From: Camelimonas abortus
GTDB taxonomy: Bacteria; Pseudomonadota; Alphaproteobacteria; Rhizobiales; Beijerinckiaceae
Reading direction: 5' to 3' (one strand)
NCBI RefSeq assembly: GCF_042647165.1
Contig: NZ_JBHRUV010000017.1
Length of the DNA: 64,000 nucleotides
Every line of letters begins with the position of its first letter. Position 1 is the first letter of the stretch. The position numbers were made by a program, and so were the translations under genes. The notes beneath the pieces were generated by a model. The model was not told the origin of the DNA. It searched no databases and saw only the letters and a list, made by a program, of their open reading frames with translations. Below, piece by piece: positions 50,679 through 60,623 of this stretch.

Positions 50679-50704
50679 AGGCCCCGGTTTCCCGGGGCCT
50701 TTTT
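50679..50704 (+). terminator. Intrinsic terminator of the BI-1 gene
   Basis: GGCCCCGG, a TTTC loop and CCGGGGCC, extended by one A-T pair, are followed by a run of five T. It separates convergent BI-1 and DUF2794 genes. Confidence 0.88.
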
Positions 50705-50706
50705 CT

Positions 50707-51141
50707 TTATCCCTTCACCAGCCTGAGCGGCCTGTCGATCACCGCCAGAACGCGCTTCAGGTCGTTGCCGCGTTTCAGGATGCGTCCGTCCGCTTCGCTG
50801 ACGCTCCAGGCCCCCTGGCGCCGCTCCAGCCGCGGGCATTTCACCACGGCGTACAGCGGGGCCTCCGACGTGCGCCGGAAGATCGAGAACACGGCGCGGT
50901 CCTTCTGGAAGTCAATGGCGTAGTCCCGCCAGGCGCCGGTCGCGACGTGCCTGCCATACAGGTCCAGCAGCGCGTTCAGCTCGAGGCGGCTGAAGCTCAC
51001 CTGCGGCGCGCCCGCGGCCGGCGGGGCGGCTCCGGCGGGCGCTGGCGCCGCACGCGCGCGCGGAAGCACGATCACCGCCGCCGGAGCGCGTCCGGCGGGT
51101 TGCAGCTGACTGTCATCATCACGCGGATCAGCTCCGGTCAT
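50707..51141 (-). CDS. DUF2794 protein
   Basis: The 144-residue protein has a low-complexity Ala/Pro N-terminus and the conserved DUF2794 core VSFSRLELNALLDLYGRHVA, then WRDYAIDFQKDRAVFSIFRRTSEAPLYAV and RILKRGNDLKRVLAVIDRPLRL. The family is restricted, as far as I know, to alphaproteobacteria and has no known function. Starts at 51141 or 51174 are both possible; I chose 51141 (MTGADPRDDD). A strong AT-rich promoter candidate lies about 190 nt upstream. Confidence 0.8.
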   Translation of the reverse strand: MTGADPRDDDSQLQPAGRAPAAVIVLPRARAAPAPAGAAPPAAGAPQVSFSRLELNALLDLYGRHVATGAWRDYAIDFQKDRAVFSIFRRTSEAPLYAVVKCPRLERRQGAWSVSEADGRILKRGNDLKRVLAVIDRPLRLVKG

Positions 51142-51335
51142 CACCCCGTCCAGCCCGTTGAAACGCAGCGCCACGGCATGGGCTGCTCCGGTCGCCAGTC
51201 TGACGTCAAACGTGGCGGAGGTAAACAGGAGCGGGCGCCTGGCGGGGTGCGGGCGTGCGCCGGACCGGCTGGTGATTGATAGTTATAACAGTATACCATG
51301 ACAACAATTATGTTGTATTTCGTAAATACGATGTC

Positions 51336-51363
51336 ATAATAGACTGGTGTAATGGTAATTCAA
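51336..51363 (-). promoter_or_regulatory. Candidate sigma-70 promoter for DUF2794
   Basis: On the minus strand TTGAAT (51363-51358), a 16-nt spacer and TATTAT (51341-51336) form one of the best promoter matches in the window. Transcription would begin near 51328, inside the nested inverted repeats, giving a leader of about 190 nt. Confidence 0.5.
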
Positions 51364-51522
51364 CTGAATGTTATTTAGATATCGTCGCAACGACACGATT
51401 TGGCCTTGCGCCTGCCGTAAAGGTAGTGGAAATAACATGCCGTCCCGGCGGTCCCGCGGATGCGCCCGGGTTTATCAGCCCCCCAGCCCCACCGGGCGTT
51501 ATCCGCAGGACCGTCGGGCGAC

Positions 51523-51557
51523 AAAAAAACAGGGCCAGCATTGCTGGCCCTGTTTTT
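51523..51557. terminator. Intrinsic terminator of leuB (bidirectional shape)
   Basis: CAGGGCCAGC, an ATT loop and GCTGGCCCTG form a perfect 10-bp stem flanked by A7 and T5, so it reads as a terminator on both strands. It lies 68 nt past the leuB stop. Confidence 0.92.
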
Positions 51558-51624
51558 GTTCGCGCGGGAGCGTCCGTCTCCGGTCGCCCGCGCCGCCGCC
51601 ATGGCGGGCGCGGGCGGCTTCGCC

Positions 51625-52734
51625 TCAGGAGAGCTTCTCCAGCTCGGCGACGATGGCGTCGCCCATGCCGGAGGTCGAGACCACATTGGCGCCCGGGCCG
51701 GCGATGTCGCGGGTGCGCAGGCCGGCGGCCAGCACGTTGGCGATGGCCTGGTCCAGCCGGTCCGCCGCCTCGCCGAGGCCGAACGAATAGCGCAGCGCCA
51801 TGCCCAGCGAGCCGATCATGGCGATCGGGTTGGCGAGGCCCTGGCCGGCGATGTCCGGGGCGGAGCCGTGCACCGGCTCGTAGAGCGCCTTGCGCTTGCC
51901 GGTCACCGGATCTTCCGCGCCCAGCGAGGCGGAGGGCAGCATGCCCAGCGAGCCGGTGAGCATGGCGGCGACGTCGGAGAGAATGTCGCCGAACAGGTTG
52001 TCGGTGACGATCACGTCGAACTGGCGCGGATTGCGCACCAGCTGCATGGCGCAGTTGTCGGCCAGCACGTGCTCCAGCGCCGCTTCCGGATATTCCTCGC
52101 GGTGGACGCGGGTCACCACCTCGTGCCACAGCACGCCGGTGCGCATCACGTTGCGTTTCTCCGCCGAGGCGACGCGGTTGCGCCGCCTGGCGGCGAGATC
52201 GAAGGCGACGCGGGCGATGCGCTCGATCTCGTGGGTGTGATAGAGCTGGGTGTCCACGGCGCGCTTCTCGCCGTTCTCCAGCGTCACGATCTCTTTCGGC
52301 TCGCCGAAATACACGCCGCCGGTCAGCTCGCGCACGATCATGATGTCGAGGCCTTCCACCAGCTCGCGCTTGAGCGAGGAGGCGTCGGCCAGCGCCGGGT
52401 AGCAGATCGCCGGACGCAGGTTGGCGAACAGGCCGAGATCCTTGCGCAGGCGCAGCAGTCCCGCCTCCGGACGGACTTCATAGGGCACGTTGTCCCACTT
52501 GGGGCCGCCGACGGCGCCGAACAGCACCGCGTCCGCCGCCTGGGCGCGCGCCATAGCTTCTTCCGTGATGGCGACGCCGTGTGCGTCATAGGCGCAGCCG
52601 CCGACCAGATCCTTTTCGATCTCGAATTTGGCGACGCCCGCGCGGTCAAACCAGCGGACGAGCTTTTCGACTTCAAGGTTGACTTCCGGACCGATGCCGT
52701 CGCCAGGAAGCAGGAGAAGGTTGAACGATGCCAT
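51625..52734 (-). CDS. leuB: 3-isopropylmalate dehydrogenase
   Basis: LeuB oxidises and decarboxylates 3-isopropylmalate in leucine synthesis. The 369-residue protein starts with FNLLLLPGDGIGPEV and has the substrate-binding arginines (LLRLRKDLGLFANLRPA, MIVRELTGGVYFG), a Lys in ASAEKRNVMRTG, the metal-binding aspartates in FDVIVTDNLFGDILSDVAAMLTGSLGMLPSAS, and the NAD-binding YEPVHGSAPDIAGQGLANP. The EPVHGSAPDI form indicates NAD use. The ATG at 52734 is followed by a typical start. It is separated from mcd by 163 nt. Confidence 0.95.
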   Translation of the reverse strand: MASFNLLLLPGDGIGPEVNLEVEKLVRWFDRAGVAKFEIEKDLVGGCAYDAHGVAITEEAMARAQAADAVLFGAVGGPKWDNVPYEVRPEAGLLRLRKDLGLFANLRPAICYPALADASSLKRELVEGLDIMIVRELTGGVYFGEPKEIVTLENGEKRAVDTQLYHTHEIERIARVAFDLAARRRNRVASAEKRNVMRTGVLWHEVVTRVHREEYPEAALEHVLADNCAMQLVRNPRQFDVIVTDNLFGDILSDVAAMLTGSLGMLPSASLGAEDPVTGKRKALYEPVHGSAPDIAGQGLANPIAMIGSLGMALRYSFGLGEAADRLDQAIANVLAAGLRTRDIAGPGANVVSTSGMGDAIVAELEKLS

Positions 52735-52897
52735 GGACGCCTCTCACGGGATATGGTCACGCCGGGTTTAGGCCCTGCGCGCGGCCGCTGGCAAGGTCTC
52801 CGTGACGGCAGGGCGCGTCCCGGGGGGCGGAGCGGGCGCACAAAAAGGGGGAGGCGGGCGCATGCCCGCCTCCCCGCGTCCACGATCGCAGGACCGG

Positions 52898-54592
52898 TCA
52901 GTTGCCGCCTTCCACCAGACGGCGGGCGATGACCTGGGCCTGGATCTCCGCCGCGCCCTCGAAGATCGAGAGAATGCGGGCGTCGCACAGCAGGCGGCTC
53001 GCGGCGTACTCCAGCGCGAAGCCGTTGCCGCCGTGGATCTGCACGGCGTTGTCGGCGTTCGACCACGCGATGCGGGCGGCGAGCAGCTTGGCCATGCCGG
53101 CCTCCAGGTCGCAGCGCTTGCCCTGGTCCTTGGCGCGGGCCGCGAAATAGGTGAGCTGGCGGGCGATCATCAGCTCTGCGGCCATCATCGCCAGCTTGTC
53201 GGAGACGCGCGGGAAGCTGATGATCGGCTTGGCGAACTGGATGCGTTCCTGGGCGTAGCGCAGGCCAACCTCCAGCGCCGCCTGGGCCACGCCCACGGCG
53301 CGCGCCGCCGTCTGGATGCGGGCCGCCTCGAAGGTCTGCATCAGCTGGCGGAAGCCTTCGCCCTCGACGCCGCCGAGCAGGTTCGACGCCTTCACCTTGA
53401 ATCCGTCGAAGGCCAGCTCGTACTCTTTCATGCCGCGATAGCCGAGCACCTCGATCTCGCTGCCGGTGAGACCCTCGACCGGGAACGGATTGGCGTCATC
53501 GCCGCGCGGCTTCTCGGCCAGCAGGATGGAGAGGCCGCGGTAGCCAGGCACGTCAGGCTTCGTGCGCACCAGCATGGTCATCAGGTCGGCGCGGACCGGA
53601 TGGGTGATCCAGGTCTTGTTGCCATAGACCTTCCACACGGCGTTCTCGCCCTCGCCCTCCCTGACGGCGCGGGTGCGCAGCGAGGCGAGGTCGGAGCCGG
53701 TGTTGGGCTCGGTGAACACCGCGGTGGGCAGGATCTCGCCCGAGGCGATCTTCGGCAGCCAGTACTGTTTCTGCTCCTCGGTGCCGCCGCCGAGAATCAG
53801 CTCCGCGGCGATCTCCGAGCGGGTGCCGAGCGAGCCGACGCCGATATAGGCGCGGGAGAGCTCCTCCGAGACCACGCACATGGAGACCTTGGAGAGACCC
53901 ATGCCGCCGTACTGCTCGGGAATGGTGAGGCCGAACACGCCCAGCTGGGCCATGCCGGCGATCACCTCCAGCGGGATGTACTGGTTCCTGAGGTGCCATT
54001 CATGGGCGTAAGGAACGACCTCGGCGTCGGCGAAGCGCTTCATCTCGGAGCGGATCGCCTCCAGCGTGTCGTCCAGGCCGGTGGCGCCGATGCTGGAGCC
54101 GCCGTCCATGTCCTTCATCAGCGTGACGAGGCGCAGGCGCGCGGCCGGCGTGTTGCCGGTGGCGATGATCTCGTCGATCGCCGCCGTGCGCAGGCCCGCC
54201 GCGGTCGCGGCGTCGAGCCCGAGATCGGCGAGGCGCACGATCTCGTTCTGGCTCATCGGGATGCCGCCGAAAATCTGCGCCGTGTACTCGCCCACGGCGA
54301 TCAGCAGCAGCAGATGCTCGACCTCGCCGAACTTGCCCTCGTCCGCAAGGCGCTGCGCCCAGCCGGCGGCCTCGCGCACGCCGGTGACATAGGTGGCGAG
54401 CCACGACAGGCCGTGGGCGGCGTGCTGTTCGGCGTCAACAAGCGCGGCGGACGGCTTGCCGTTCTCCGAGACGCGCTCCCGCACGGCGGCGGTCGCTGCG
54501 GCGAGCAGCGTCTCCAGGTCGCCGGCGACGCGGCTGACGAGCGCGATCGTATCTGACGCGGCGGGAAGGGTGGCGGTCGCCACTTGGCTCAT
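52898..54592 (-). CDS. mcd: (2S)-Methylsuccinyl-CoA dehydrogenase
   Basis: Mcd oxidises (2S)-methylsuccinyl-CoA to mesaconyl-CoA in the ethylmalonyl-CoA pathway, feeding Mch. The 564-residue protein is an acyl-CoA dehydrogenase with an unusual N-terminal helical extension (about 1-155, including EHAAHGLSWLATYVTGVREAAGWAQ-like sequence), a feature of Mcd. The dehydrogenase body shows FGLTIPEQYGGMGLSK, TEPNTGSDLASLRTRA, TWITHPVRADLMT, the region EYELAFDGFKV, and the ending AVQIHGGNGFALEYAASRLLCDARILSIFEGAAEIQAQVIARRL. The length and extension separate it from ordinary fatty-acid dehydrogenases. Start ATG at 54592 with AGAGGA upstream. A promoter with an adjoining dyad lies about 200 nt upstream. 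Confidence 0.9.
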   Translation of the reverse strand: MSQVATATLPAASDTIALVSRVAGDLETLLAAATAAVRERVSENGKPSAALVDAEQHAAHGLSWLATYVTGVREAAGWAQRLADEGKFGEVEHLLLLIAVGEYTAQIFGGIPMSQNEIVRLADLGLDAATAAGLRTAAIDEIIATGNTPAARLRLVTLMKDMDGGSSIGATGLDDTLEAIRSEMKRFADAEVVPYAHEWHLRNQYIPLEVIAGMAQLGVFGLTIPEQYGGMGLSKVSMCVVSEELSRAYIGVGSLGTRSEIAAELILGGGTEEQKQYWLPKIASGEILPTAVFTEPNTGSDLASLRTRAVREGEGENAVWKVYGNKTWITHPVRADLMTMLVRTKPDVPGYRGLSILLAEKPRGDDANPFPVEGLTGSEIEVLGYRGMKEYELAFDGFKVKASNLLGGVEGEGFRQLMQTFEAARIQTAARAVGVAQAALEVGLRYAQERIQFAKPIISFPRVSDKLAMMAAELMIARQLTYFAARAKDQGKRCDLEAGMAKLLAARIAWSNADNAVQIHGGNGFALEYAASRLLCDARILSIFEGAAEIQAQVIARRLVEGGN

Positions 54593-54801
54593 AACGCAGT
54601 ATCCTCTTTGCGCGTCCGCCCTTGCGGCGGCGCGGACAGTCAGCTCGGGAAAGGCGCGCGCCTTCCGGGGCGACGACGCCCGCCAGCGGCGCGGGCGACG
54701 GACCGGGGGCGCAGGGAAGCGCCTGACGTGGAGGCGACAATTCGGCGACCGCCGCGTCGCCGCGGGCGGCGTGCGCGGCGCGGGCGCCGATTGTTGTTGG
54801 C

Positions 54802-54850
54802 ACAATAACCAACGCGGGCACCCAGGCAATCTCGATATCAGTCGATATCG
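54802..54850 (-). promoter_or_regulatory. Candidate mcd promoter with upstream dyad
   Basis: On the minus strand TTGCCT (54829-54824), a 16-nt spacer and TATTGT (54807-54802) resemble a sigma-70 promoter. Just upstream of the -35 box is a perfect inverted repeat, CGATATC-N4-GATATCG (54833-54850), positioned as for an activator. Confidence 0.4.
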
Positions 54851-54855
54851 CGCGC

Positions 54856-55773
54856 TCATGGTCGCGTCCCGCGGGCCGGCGGTCCGGCGACCGGCCGCGC
54901 CTGCCCCAGGCTGGTCAGCCATACGCCCGCCACCGCGACCGCCATGCCAAGGATCTGCACTGGCGCCAGGCGCTCGTCAAAGGCCAGCCATGTCATGGCC
55001 GCGGCCACCACCGGGATGAGATAAAACAGCGATGACATGGCCGACACCGGCATGCGGCGCAGCAGCCACAGCATCAGCAGGATGCCGGCGGCGGATGTGC
55101 CCAGCACCGACCAGGACATCGCCAGCCAGAGTTCGCCCGAGCCGTCAAACGTCAGGTCCTCCAGCAGCAGCGCCAGCGGCGCGGTGAACAGGAAGGCGGC
55201 GAGGAACTGGACGGCGACGCTCACCCGCAGGTCGCCGGTCTGGCCGGTGCGCTTCTGCCACACGGTGCCGAGCGAAATGGCGACCAGCCCCAGAAAGGCG
55301 GCGGCGACCGGCGCGGGCGGCAGCGCGTCCTCGCCGGAGACACGCGGCGCCAGCACCAGCGCCGCCCCGGCGAGGCCGGCCAGCAGGCCAAGCCACATGC
55401 GCGCCGTCACCCGTTCGCCGAGCAACGGGCCCGCGAGCATGCCGGTCAGCAGCGGCTGCAGCGCCAGAACCAGCGAACATACCCCCGCCGGCAGGCCCTG
55501 GCGCACGCTCCAGAACACCGTCGCCAGCATCACCCCCTGCAGCAGCACGCCGGCGACGGCGATGTTGAGCCACTCGCGCAGGCTCGATGGCCACGGCGCC
55601 TGCGCCAGCCAGGCGATGGCCGCCATCACTCCGGCGGTGGCCGCGAAGCGCACGGTGAGAAAGGTGAGCGGTTCGGCGTGGGGCGCGACGTAACGGGCTA
55701 CAAGATAGCCGCTCGCCAGGATAACGATGAGAGCGGCGGCGGCGACGCGGGTCGCCAGGGCGGCGTTGGGCAT
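54856..55773 (-). CDS. EamA/DMT-family transporter
   Basis: The 305-residue protein has about ten transmembrane helices in two EamA repeats (about 10-140 and 155-295). Segments such as TFLTVRFAATAGVMAAIAWLA, SLVLALQPLLTGMLAGPLLGERVT and SSLFYLIPVVAAAMTWLAFDERLAPVQILGM are typical of drug/metabolite transporters, with the ER pair at the end of each repeat. The substrate cannot be predicted. ATG at 55773 was chosen. It is divergent from the YihY gene and not obviously linked to mcd. Confidence 0.88.
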   Translation of the reverse strand: MPNAALATRVAAAALIVILASGYLVARYVAPHAEPLTFLTVRFAATAGVMAAIAWLAQAPWPSSLREWLNIAVAGVLLQGVMLATVFWSVRQGLPAGVCSLVLALQPLLTGMLAGPLLGERVTARMWLGLLAGLAGAALVLAPRVSGEDALPPAPVAAAFLGLVAISLGTVWQKRTGQTGDLRVSVAVQFLAAFLFTAPLALLLEDLTFDGSGELWLAMSWSVLGTSAAGILLMLWLLRRMPVSAMSSLFYLIPVVAAAMTWLAFDERLAPVQILGMAVAVAGVWLTSLGQARPVAGPPARGTRP

Positions 55774-55895
55774 CAATGGGGTTTCCTGCCTTGACGTGTT
55801 ATTGCCGGACCGGGCCGGGAGCGCCTATTGGTCTGACGTTTCGCCGGCGATTGCAATCGTGACGGCGGGCGTCGCCTTCCGGCGCGGCCGGCGCC

Positions 55896-56801
55896 ATGAT
55901 GGGGCGTCTCTGGCCGCCGCGCCGCGAGACGCGCATGCAGGAAAGGAGGAGCGCCATCGCTGCGATCATCCGCATATCCGCCGCCACTGTGAAACGCTTC
56001 CTGGACCACGACGGCTGGGCGCTGGCCAGCCATATCGCCATGTCCATCCTTATGGCGCTGTTTCCCTTCATCATCGTGGTGGCGTCGCTGGCCAGCATGA
56101 TCGGCGCCGCGGATCTGGGAGACCGCGCCGCCGGGCTGCTGTTCGATGTGTGGCCGGCGGACATCGCCGCGCCGCTGGCGCGCGAGATCCGTACGGTGCT
56201 CTCGGGCGCGCGCAGCAGCACGCTGACGCTGGGCGCGCTGTTCGCGCTCTATTTCGCCTCCAACGGCATCGAGGCGCTGCGGGTCGGGCTGAACCGGGCC
56301 TATGGCGCCTATGAGTGGCGGGCGTGGTACTGGACGCGGCTGGAATCGATCATGTACGTGCTGCTCGGCGCCGCCGGCCTGATGATCTTCGCCGTGCTGG
56401 TGGTGCTCTGGCCCGCGCTGTGGAACGCCGTCATGGCCTGGTTCCCGGCGGTGAAGGAGCAGCTGCAGCCGCTGCGTTTCCTCGTCAGCGTCGTCCGTTA
56501 CGGCGTCGCCGGCGTGGTGATCTTCGTGGTGCTGCTGGCGGCCCACCTGCTGGTCGCGGCCGGACGGCGCAGCTTCCGCCAGGTCCTGCCCGGCATCCTG
56601 CTCACCATCGTCGCCTGGTTCGTCGGCGGCGCGGTGTTCGGAGCCTATATCGCCGATTTTGGCCAGCGCGGTTACGTCACCACCTATGCGGGTCTCGCCT
56701 CGGTGGCCATCGCCCTGGTGTTTCTCTACGTGCTGGGCGCGATTTTCCTGATCGGCGGAGAGTTCAACGCCGTCCTGCTGGATGAAGCTGAAAAGGCGTA
56801 G
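55896..56801 (+). CDS. YihY/UPF0761 family inner-membrane protein
   Basis: The 301-residue protein belongs to the YihY/virulence factor BrkB-like family. Six predicted helices are seen: SHIAMSILMALFPFIIVVASL, LGALFALYFASNGIEALRVGLNRAY (with the family's N-AY motif), VLLGAAGLMIFAVLVVLWP, and three more before the ending FLIGGEFNAVLLDEAEKA. The family is often misannotated as ribonuclease BN; its role is unclear. An ATG at 55935 (MQERRSAIA) is an alternative start. It converges on ccrA with a 77-nt gap. Confidence 0.87.
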   Translation: MMGRLWPPRRETRMQERRSAIAAIIRISAATVKRFLDHDGWALASHIAMSILMALFPFIIVVASLASMIGAADLGDRAAGLLFDVWPADIAAPLAREIRTVLSGARSSTLTLGALFALYFASNGIEALRVGLNRAYGAYEWRAWYWTRLESIMYVLLGAAGLMIFAVLVVLWPALWNAVMAWFPAVKEQLQPLRFLVSVVRYGVAGVVIFVVLLAAHLLVAAGRRSFRQVLPGILLTIVAWFVGGAVFGAYIADFGQRGYVTTYAGLASVAIALVFLYVLGAIFLIGGEFNAVLLDEAEKA

Positions 56802-56878
56802 CCGGAAACAGTGACGGCGGCGCGCCCTCTGCGCGCCCCCGTCCCGCGGAGCCAGGTTTCAGGCCCGTTTGGCGAGCC

Positions 56879-58156
<1,278 letters not shown>

Positions 58157-58485
58157 GATGAAGGTTCCACTCAAGGGCTTCCGGTCGCTCCCGGAAGCGT
58201 GACAAAGAAACGCGGCGCGCGGCGACCGGGCCGGCGGCGCCTGACAAGGGGTGCTGCAGACAGCAGGCGGCGCGTGCTCCTGGAGATATAGACGTGCGGC
58301 AGGGGGGCAGGAAGTTGGCCAAAAGTTTGATGACATCGCCTCCCGTCACGGAAGACGTTCCGGTCCGTTGCGAGTAAATTGGCGCCCGTCACATGTGCCC
58401 CGGTCATGCGCCGGGGCGTCGGTTATGTCCGCGGCGCGCCGGGCCGGCAGGCTCCCGCGCCGGGACTGGCAGAACGGGCGGCTTG
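58157..58485. promoter_or_regulatory. Divergent ccrA-ecm control region
   Basis: This 329-bp region holds no gene and must contain both promoters. GCTTCCGG-N6-CCGGAAGC (58177-58198) would fold in the ccrA leader 21 nt before its ATG. GCCCCGG-N7-CCGGGGC (58397-58417) would fold in the ecm leader. A TTGGCCAA palindrome is at 58315-58322. I saw no confident -35/-10 pairs. Confidence 0.5.
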
Positions 58486-60522
58486 ATGAACGCACAGGAC
58501 ACGCACGCCACGACAGGCGAAGGGACAGGCGCGGACGCCGGCAGGACGGCGTCGCGGGACAAACCCTGGATTTTCCGCACCTACGCCGGCCATTCGACGG
58601 CGGCGGAATCGAACAGGCTTTACCGCAGCAATCTGGCCAGGGGACAGACCGGCCTTTCCGTTGCGTTCGACCTGCCGACCCAGACCGGTTATGACCCGGA
58701 CCACGAGCTGGCGCGCGGCGAGGTCGGCAAGGTCGGCGTGACCATTTCGCACATCGGCGACATGCGCGCCCTGTTCGACGGCATTCCGCTGGCGACGATG
58801 AACACCTCGATGACCATCAACGCCACGGCCGCCTGGCTGCTGGCGCTGTATGTCGCCGTGGCGGAGGAGCAGGGCGCCTCCCGCGTGTCGCTGACGGGCA
58901 CCACCCAGAACGACATCATCAAGGAATACCTGTCCCGCGGCACCTATATCTTCCCGCCGGCGCCCTCGATGCGGCTGATCAAGGACGTGGCGCTGTTCAC
59001 CACGCGGGAGATGCCGAAGTGGAACCCGATGAACGTCTGCTCCTATCACCTGCAGGAGGCGGGAGCGACGCCGGTCCAGGAGCTCTCCTACGCGCTGGCC
59101 ACCGCCATCGCCGTGCTGGACACGGTGAAAGCCTCGGGCGAGGTCGATGAGGAAGGCTTTGGCAAGGTGGTCGGCCGCATCTCGTTCTTCGTCAACGCGG
59201 GCCTGCGCTTCATCACCGAGATGTGCAAGATGCGGGCCTTCGTCGAGCTGTGGGACGAGATCTGCACCGGGCGTTACGGCATTACCGACCCGCGCCAGAA
59301 ACTGTTCCGCTACGGCGTGCAGGTGAATTCGCTCGGGCTCACCGAGCCGCAGCCGGAGAACAACGTCTACCGCATTCTCATCGAGATGCTGGCGGTGGTG
59401 CTCTCCAAAAAGGCCCGCGCCCGCGCCGTGCAGCTGCCTGCCTGGAACGAGGCGCTCGGCCTGCCGCGCGCCTGGGACCAGCAGTGGTCGATCCGCATGC
59501 AGCAGATCATGGCCTATGAGACCGACCTGCTGGAGTATGGCGACATTTTCGACGGCTCCGTCGAGATCACCCGCAAGGTGGAGGAGCTGAAGGCCGCCGC
59601 CCGCGAGGAGCTGGCGCGCATCGACGCCATGGGCGGCGCCATCGCCGCCGTCGAGAACGGCTTCATGAAGCAGGCGCTGGTGGAGGCCAACGCCCGCCGT
59701 CTCGCCGCCATCGAGGACGGCTCGCTGGTGGTGGTGGGCGTCAACCGCTGGACGGAGAGCGAGCCCTCGCCGCTGCTCTCGGGCGAAGGCGCCATCCTCA
59801 CCGTGCCGGAGACGGTGGAGATGGAGGCGGTGGCCAGCATCCGGACCTGGCGGGCGAAGCGCGACCAGGCGGCGGTGGACGCCGCGCTCGCCGCGCTGGC
59901 CAGCGCGGCGCGCGAAGGCCGCAACATCATGGAGCCCTCCATCGCCTGCGCCAGGGCGGGCGTCACTACCGGCGAATGGGGCCAGACGCTGCGCGAGATT
60001 TTCGGCGAGTACCGGGCGCCGACCGGCGTCTCGGTCGAAACGAAGTCGCCGCAGACCGGCCGCGAGGTGCGGCTGCTGGTGGCCGACCTGGCCGAAAAGC
60101 TTGGCGGTCCGCCCCGGCTGGTCGTCGGCAAGCCCGGCCTTGACGGTCACTCCAACGGCGCCGAGCAGGTGGCCCTGCGCGCCCGCGACGTCGGCATGGA
60201 CGTCACTTACAACGGCATCCGCCAGACGCCGGCGGACATCGTGCGCCAGGCGCGGGAGAAGGACGCCCACGTCATCGGCCTGTCGATTCTCTCCGGCTCG
60301 CACGTGCCGCTGGTGCGGGAGGTGATGGCGCAGCTGCGGGCGGAGGGGCTCGATCACATTCCCGTGGTGGTCGGCGGCATCATTCCGCCGGAGGACGCGC
60401 TGGTGCTGAAGAACATCGGCGTGCGCGAGATCTATACGCCGAAAGACTACGCCCTTGACGAGGTGATGAAGGGCATCGTCCGCGTGGTGGAGCGCTCCCT
60501 GCAGGCGCGCGCCTCCGCGTGA
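58486..60522 (+). CDS. ecm: Ethylmalonyl-CoA mutase
   Basis: Ecm is the coenzyme B12-dependent mutase converting (2R)-ethylmalonyl-CoA to (2S)-methylsuccinyl-CoA. The 678-residue protein has the TIM-barrel substrate domain (WIFRTYAGHSTAAESNRLYR, GLSVAFDLPTQTGYDPDH, ISHIGDMRALFDGIPL, SLTGTTQNDIIKEYLSRGTYI) and a C-terminal B12-binding domain with the ligand His at about 554 in GLDGHSNGAEQVA, then SGSHVPLVREVM and VVGGIIPPEDALVLKNIGV. Its divergent pairing with ccrA and its length separate it from methylmalonyl-CoA mutase. ATG at 58486 gives the family N-terminus. A strong terminator follows. Confidence 0.94.
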   Translation: MNAQDTHATTGEGTGADAGRTASRDKPWIFRTYAGHSTAAESNRLYRSNLARGQTGLSVAFDLPTQTGYDPDHELARGEVGKVGVTISHIGDMRALFDGIPLATMNTSMTINATAAWLLALYVAVAEEQGASRVSLTGTTQNDIIKEYLSRGTYIFPPAPSMRLIKDVALFTTREMPKWNPMNVCSYHLQEAGATPVQELSYALATAIAVLDTVKASGEVDEEGFGKVVGRISFFVNAGLRFITEMCKMRAFVELWDEICTGRYGITDPRQKLFRYGVQVNSLGLTEPQPENNVYRILIEMLAVVLSKKARARAVQLPAWNEALGLPRAWDQQWSIRMQQIMAYETDLLEYGDIFDGSVEITRKVEELKAAAREELARIDAMGGAIAAVENGFMKQALVEANARRLAAIEDGSLVVVGVNRWTESEPSPLLSGEGAILTVPETVEMEAVASIRTWRAKRDQAAVDAALAALASAAREGRNIMEPSIACARAGVTTGEWGQTLREIFGEYRAPTGVSVETKSPQTGREVRLLVADLAEKLGGPPRLVVGKPGLDGHSNGAEQVALRARDVGMDVTYNGIRQTPADIVRQAREKDAHVIGLSILSGSHVPLVREVMAQLRAEGLDHIPVVVGGIIPPEDALVLKNIGVREIYTPKDYALDEVMKGIVRVVERSLQARASA

Positions 60523-60558
60523 ACGGCGCGGCTTCGCCGGGCAGCGCGCGGTGAAAGA

Positions 60559-60586
60559 GAAAAGCGCCCGGGCGCGGGCGCTTTTC
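60559..60586. terminator. Bidirectional terminator between ecm and ppa
   Basis: GAAAAGCGCCCG, a GGCG loop and CGGGCGCTTTTC form a perfect 12-bp stem with A and T runs at its ends. It serves convergent ecm and ppa. Confidence 0.88.
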
Positions 60587-60623
60587 CTGTCTTGCGGGTC
60601 AGCCGCCGGCGCCGGCGTTCCGC

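Larger units (their letters stand above)
51142..51624. other. Non-coding region between leuB and DUF2794 with an AT-rich island
   Basis: No gene is supported. The stretch from about 51271 to 51390 is strikingly AT-rich for this genome. It contains a perfect GTATTT-CGT-AAATAC dyad (51315-51329), ACAACA-N4-TGTTGT (51301-51316), outer arms ATGACA (51298-51303) and TGTCAT (51332-51337), and a promoter-like pair on the minus strand. The leuB terminator occupies 51523-51557. A + frame from 51276 stays open but shows no family marks. Confidence 0.6.

Noticed and set aside
51271..51390. The AT-rich island as a mobile element or integration scar
   Set aside because: There is no integrase or transposase, no tRNA end, and no flanking direct repeats that I can see.
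51276..51959. A plus-strand frame starting in the AT-rich island and running into leuB
   Set aside because: It begins at TTG without a ribosome-binding site, reads antisense into leuB and has no recognisable domain. The island is better explained as a promoter.
58157..58485. A cobalamin riboswitch before ecm
   Set aside because: No B12-box-like sequence or typical multi-stem layout was visible, only simple hairpins.
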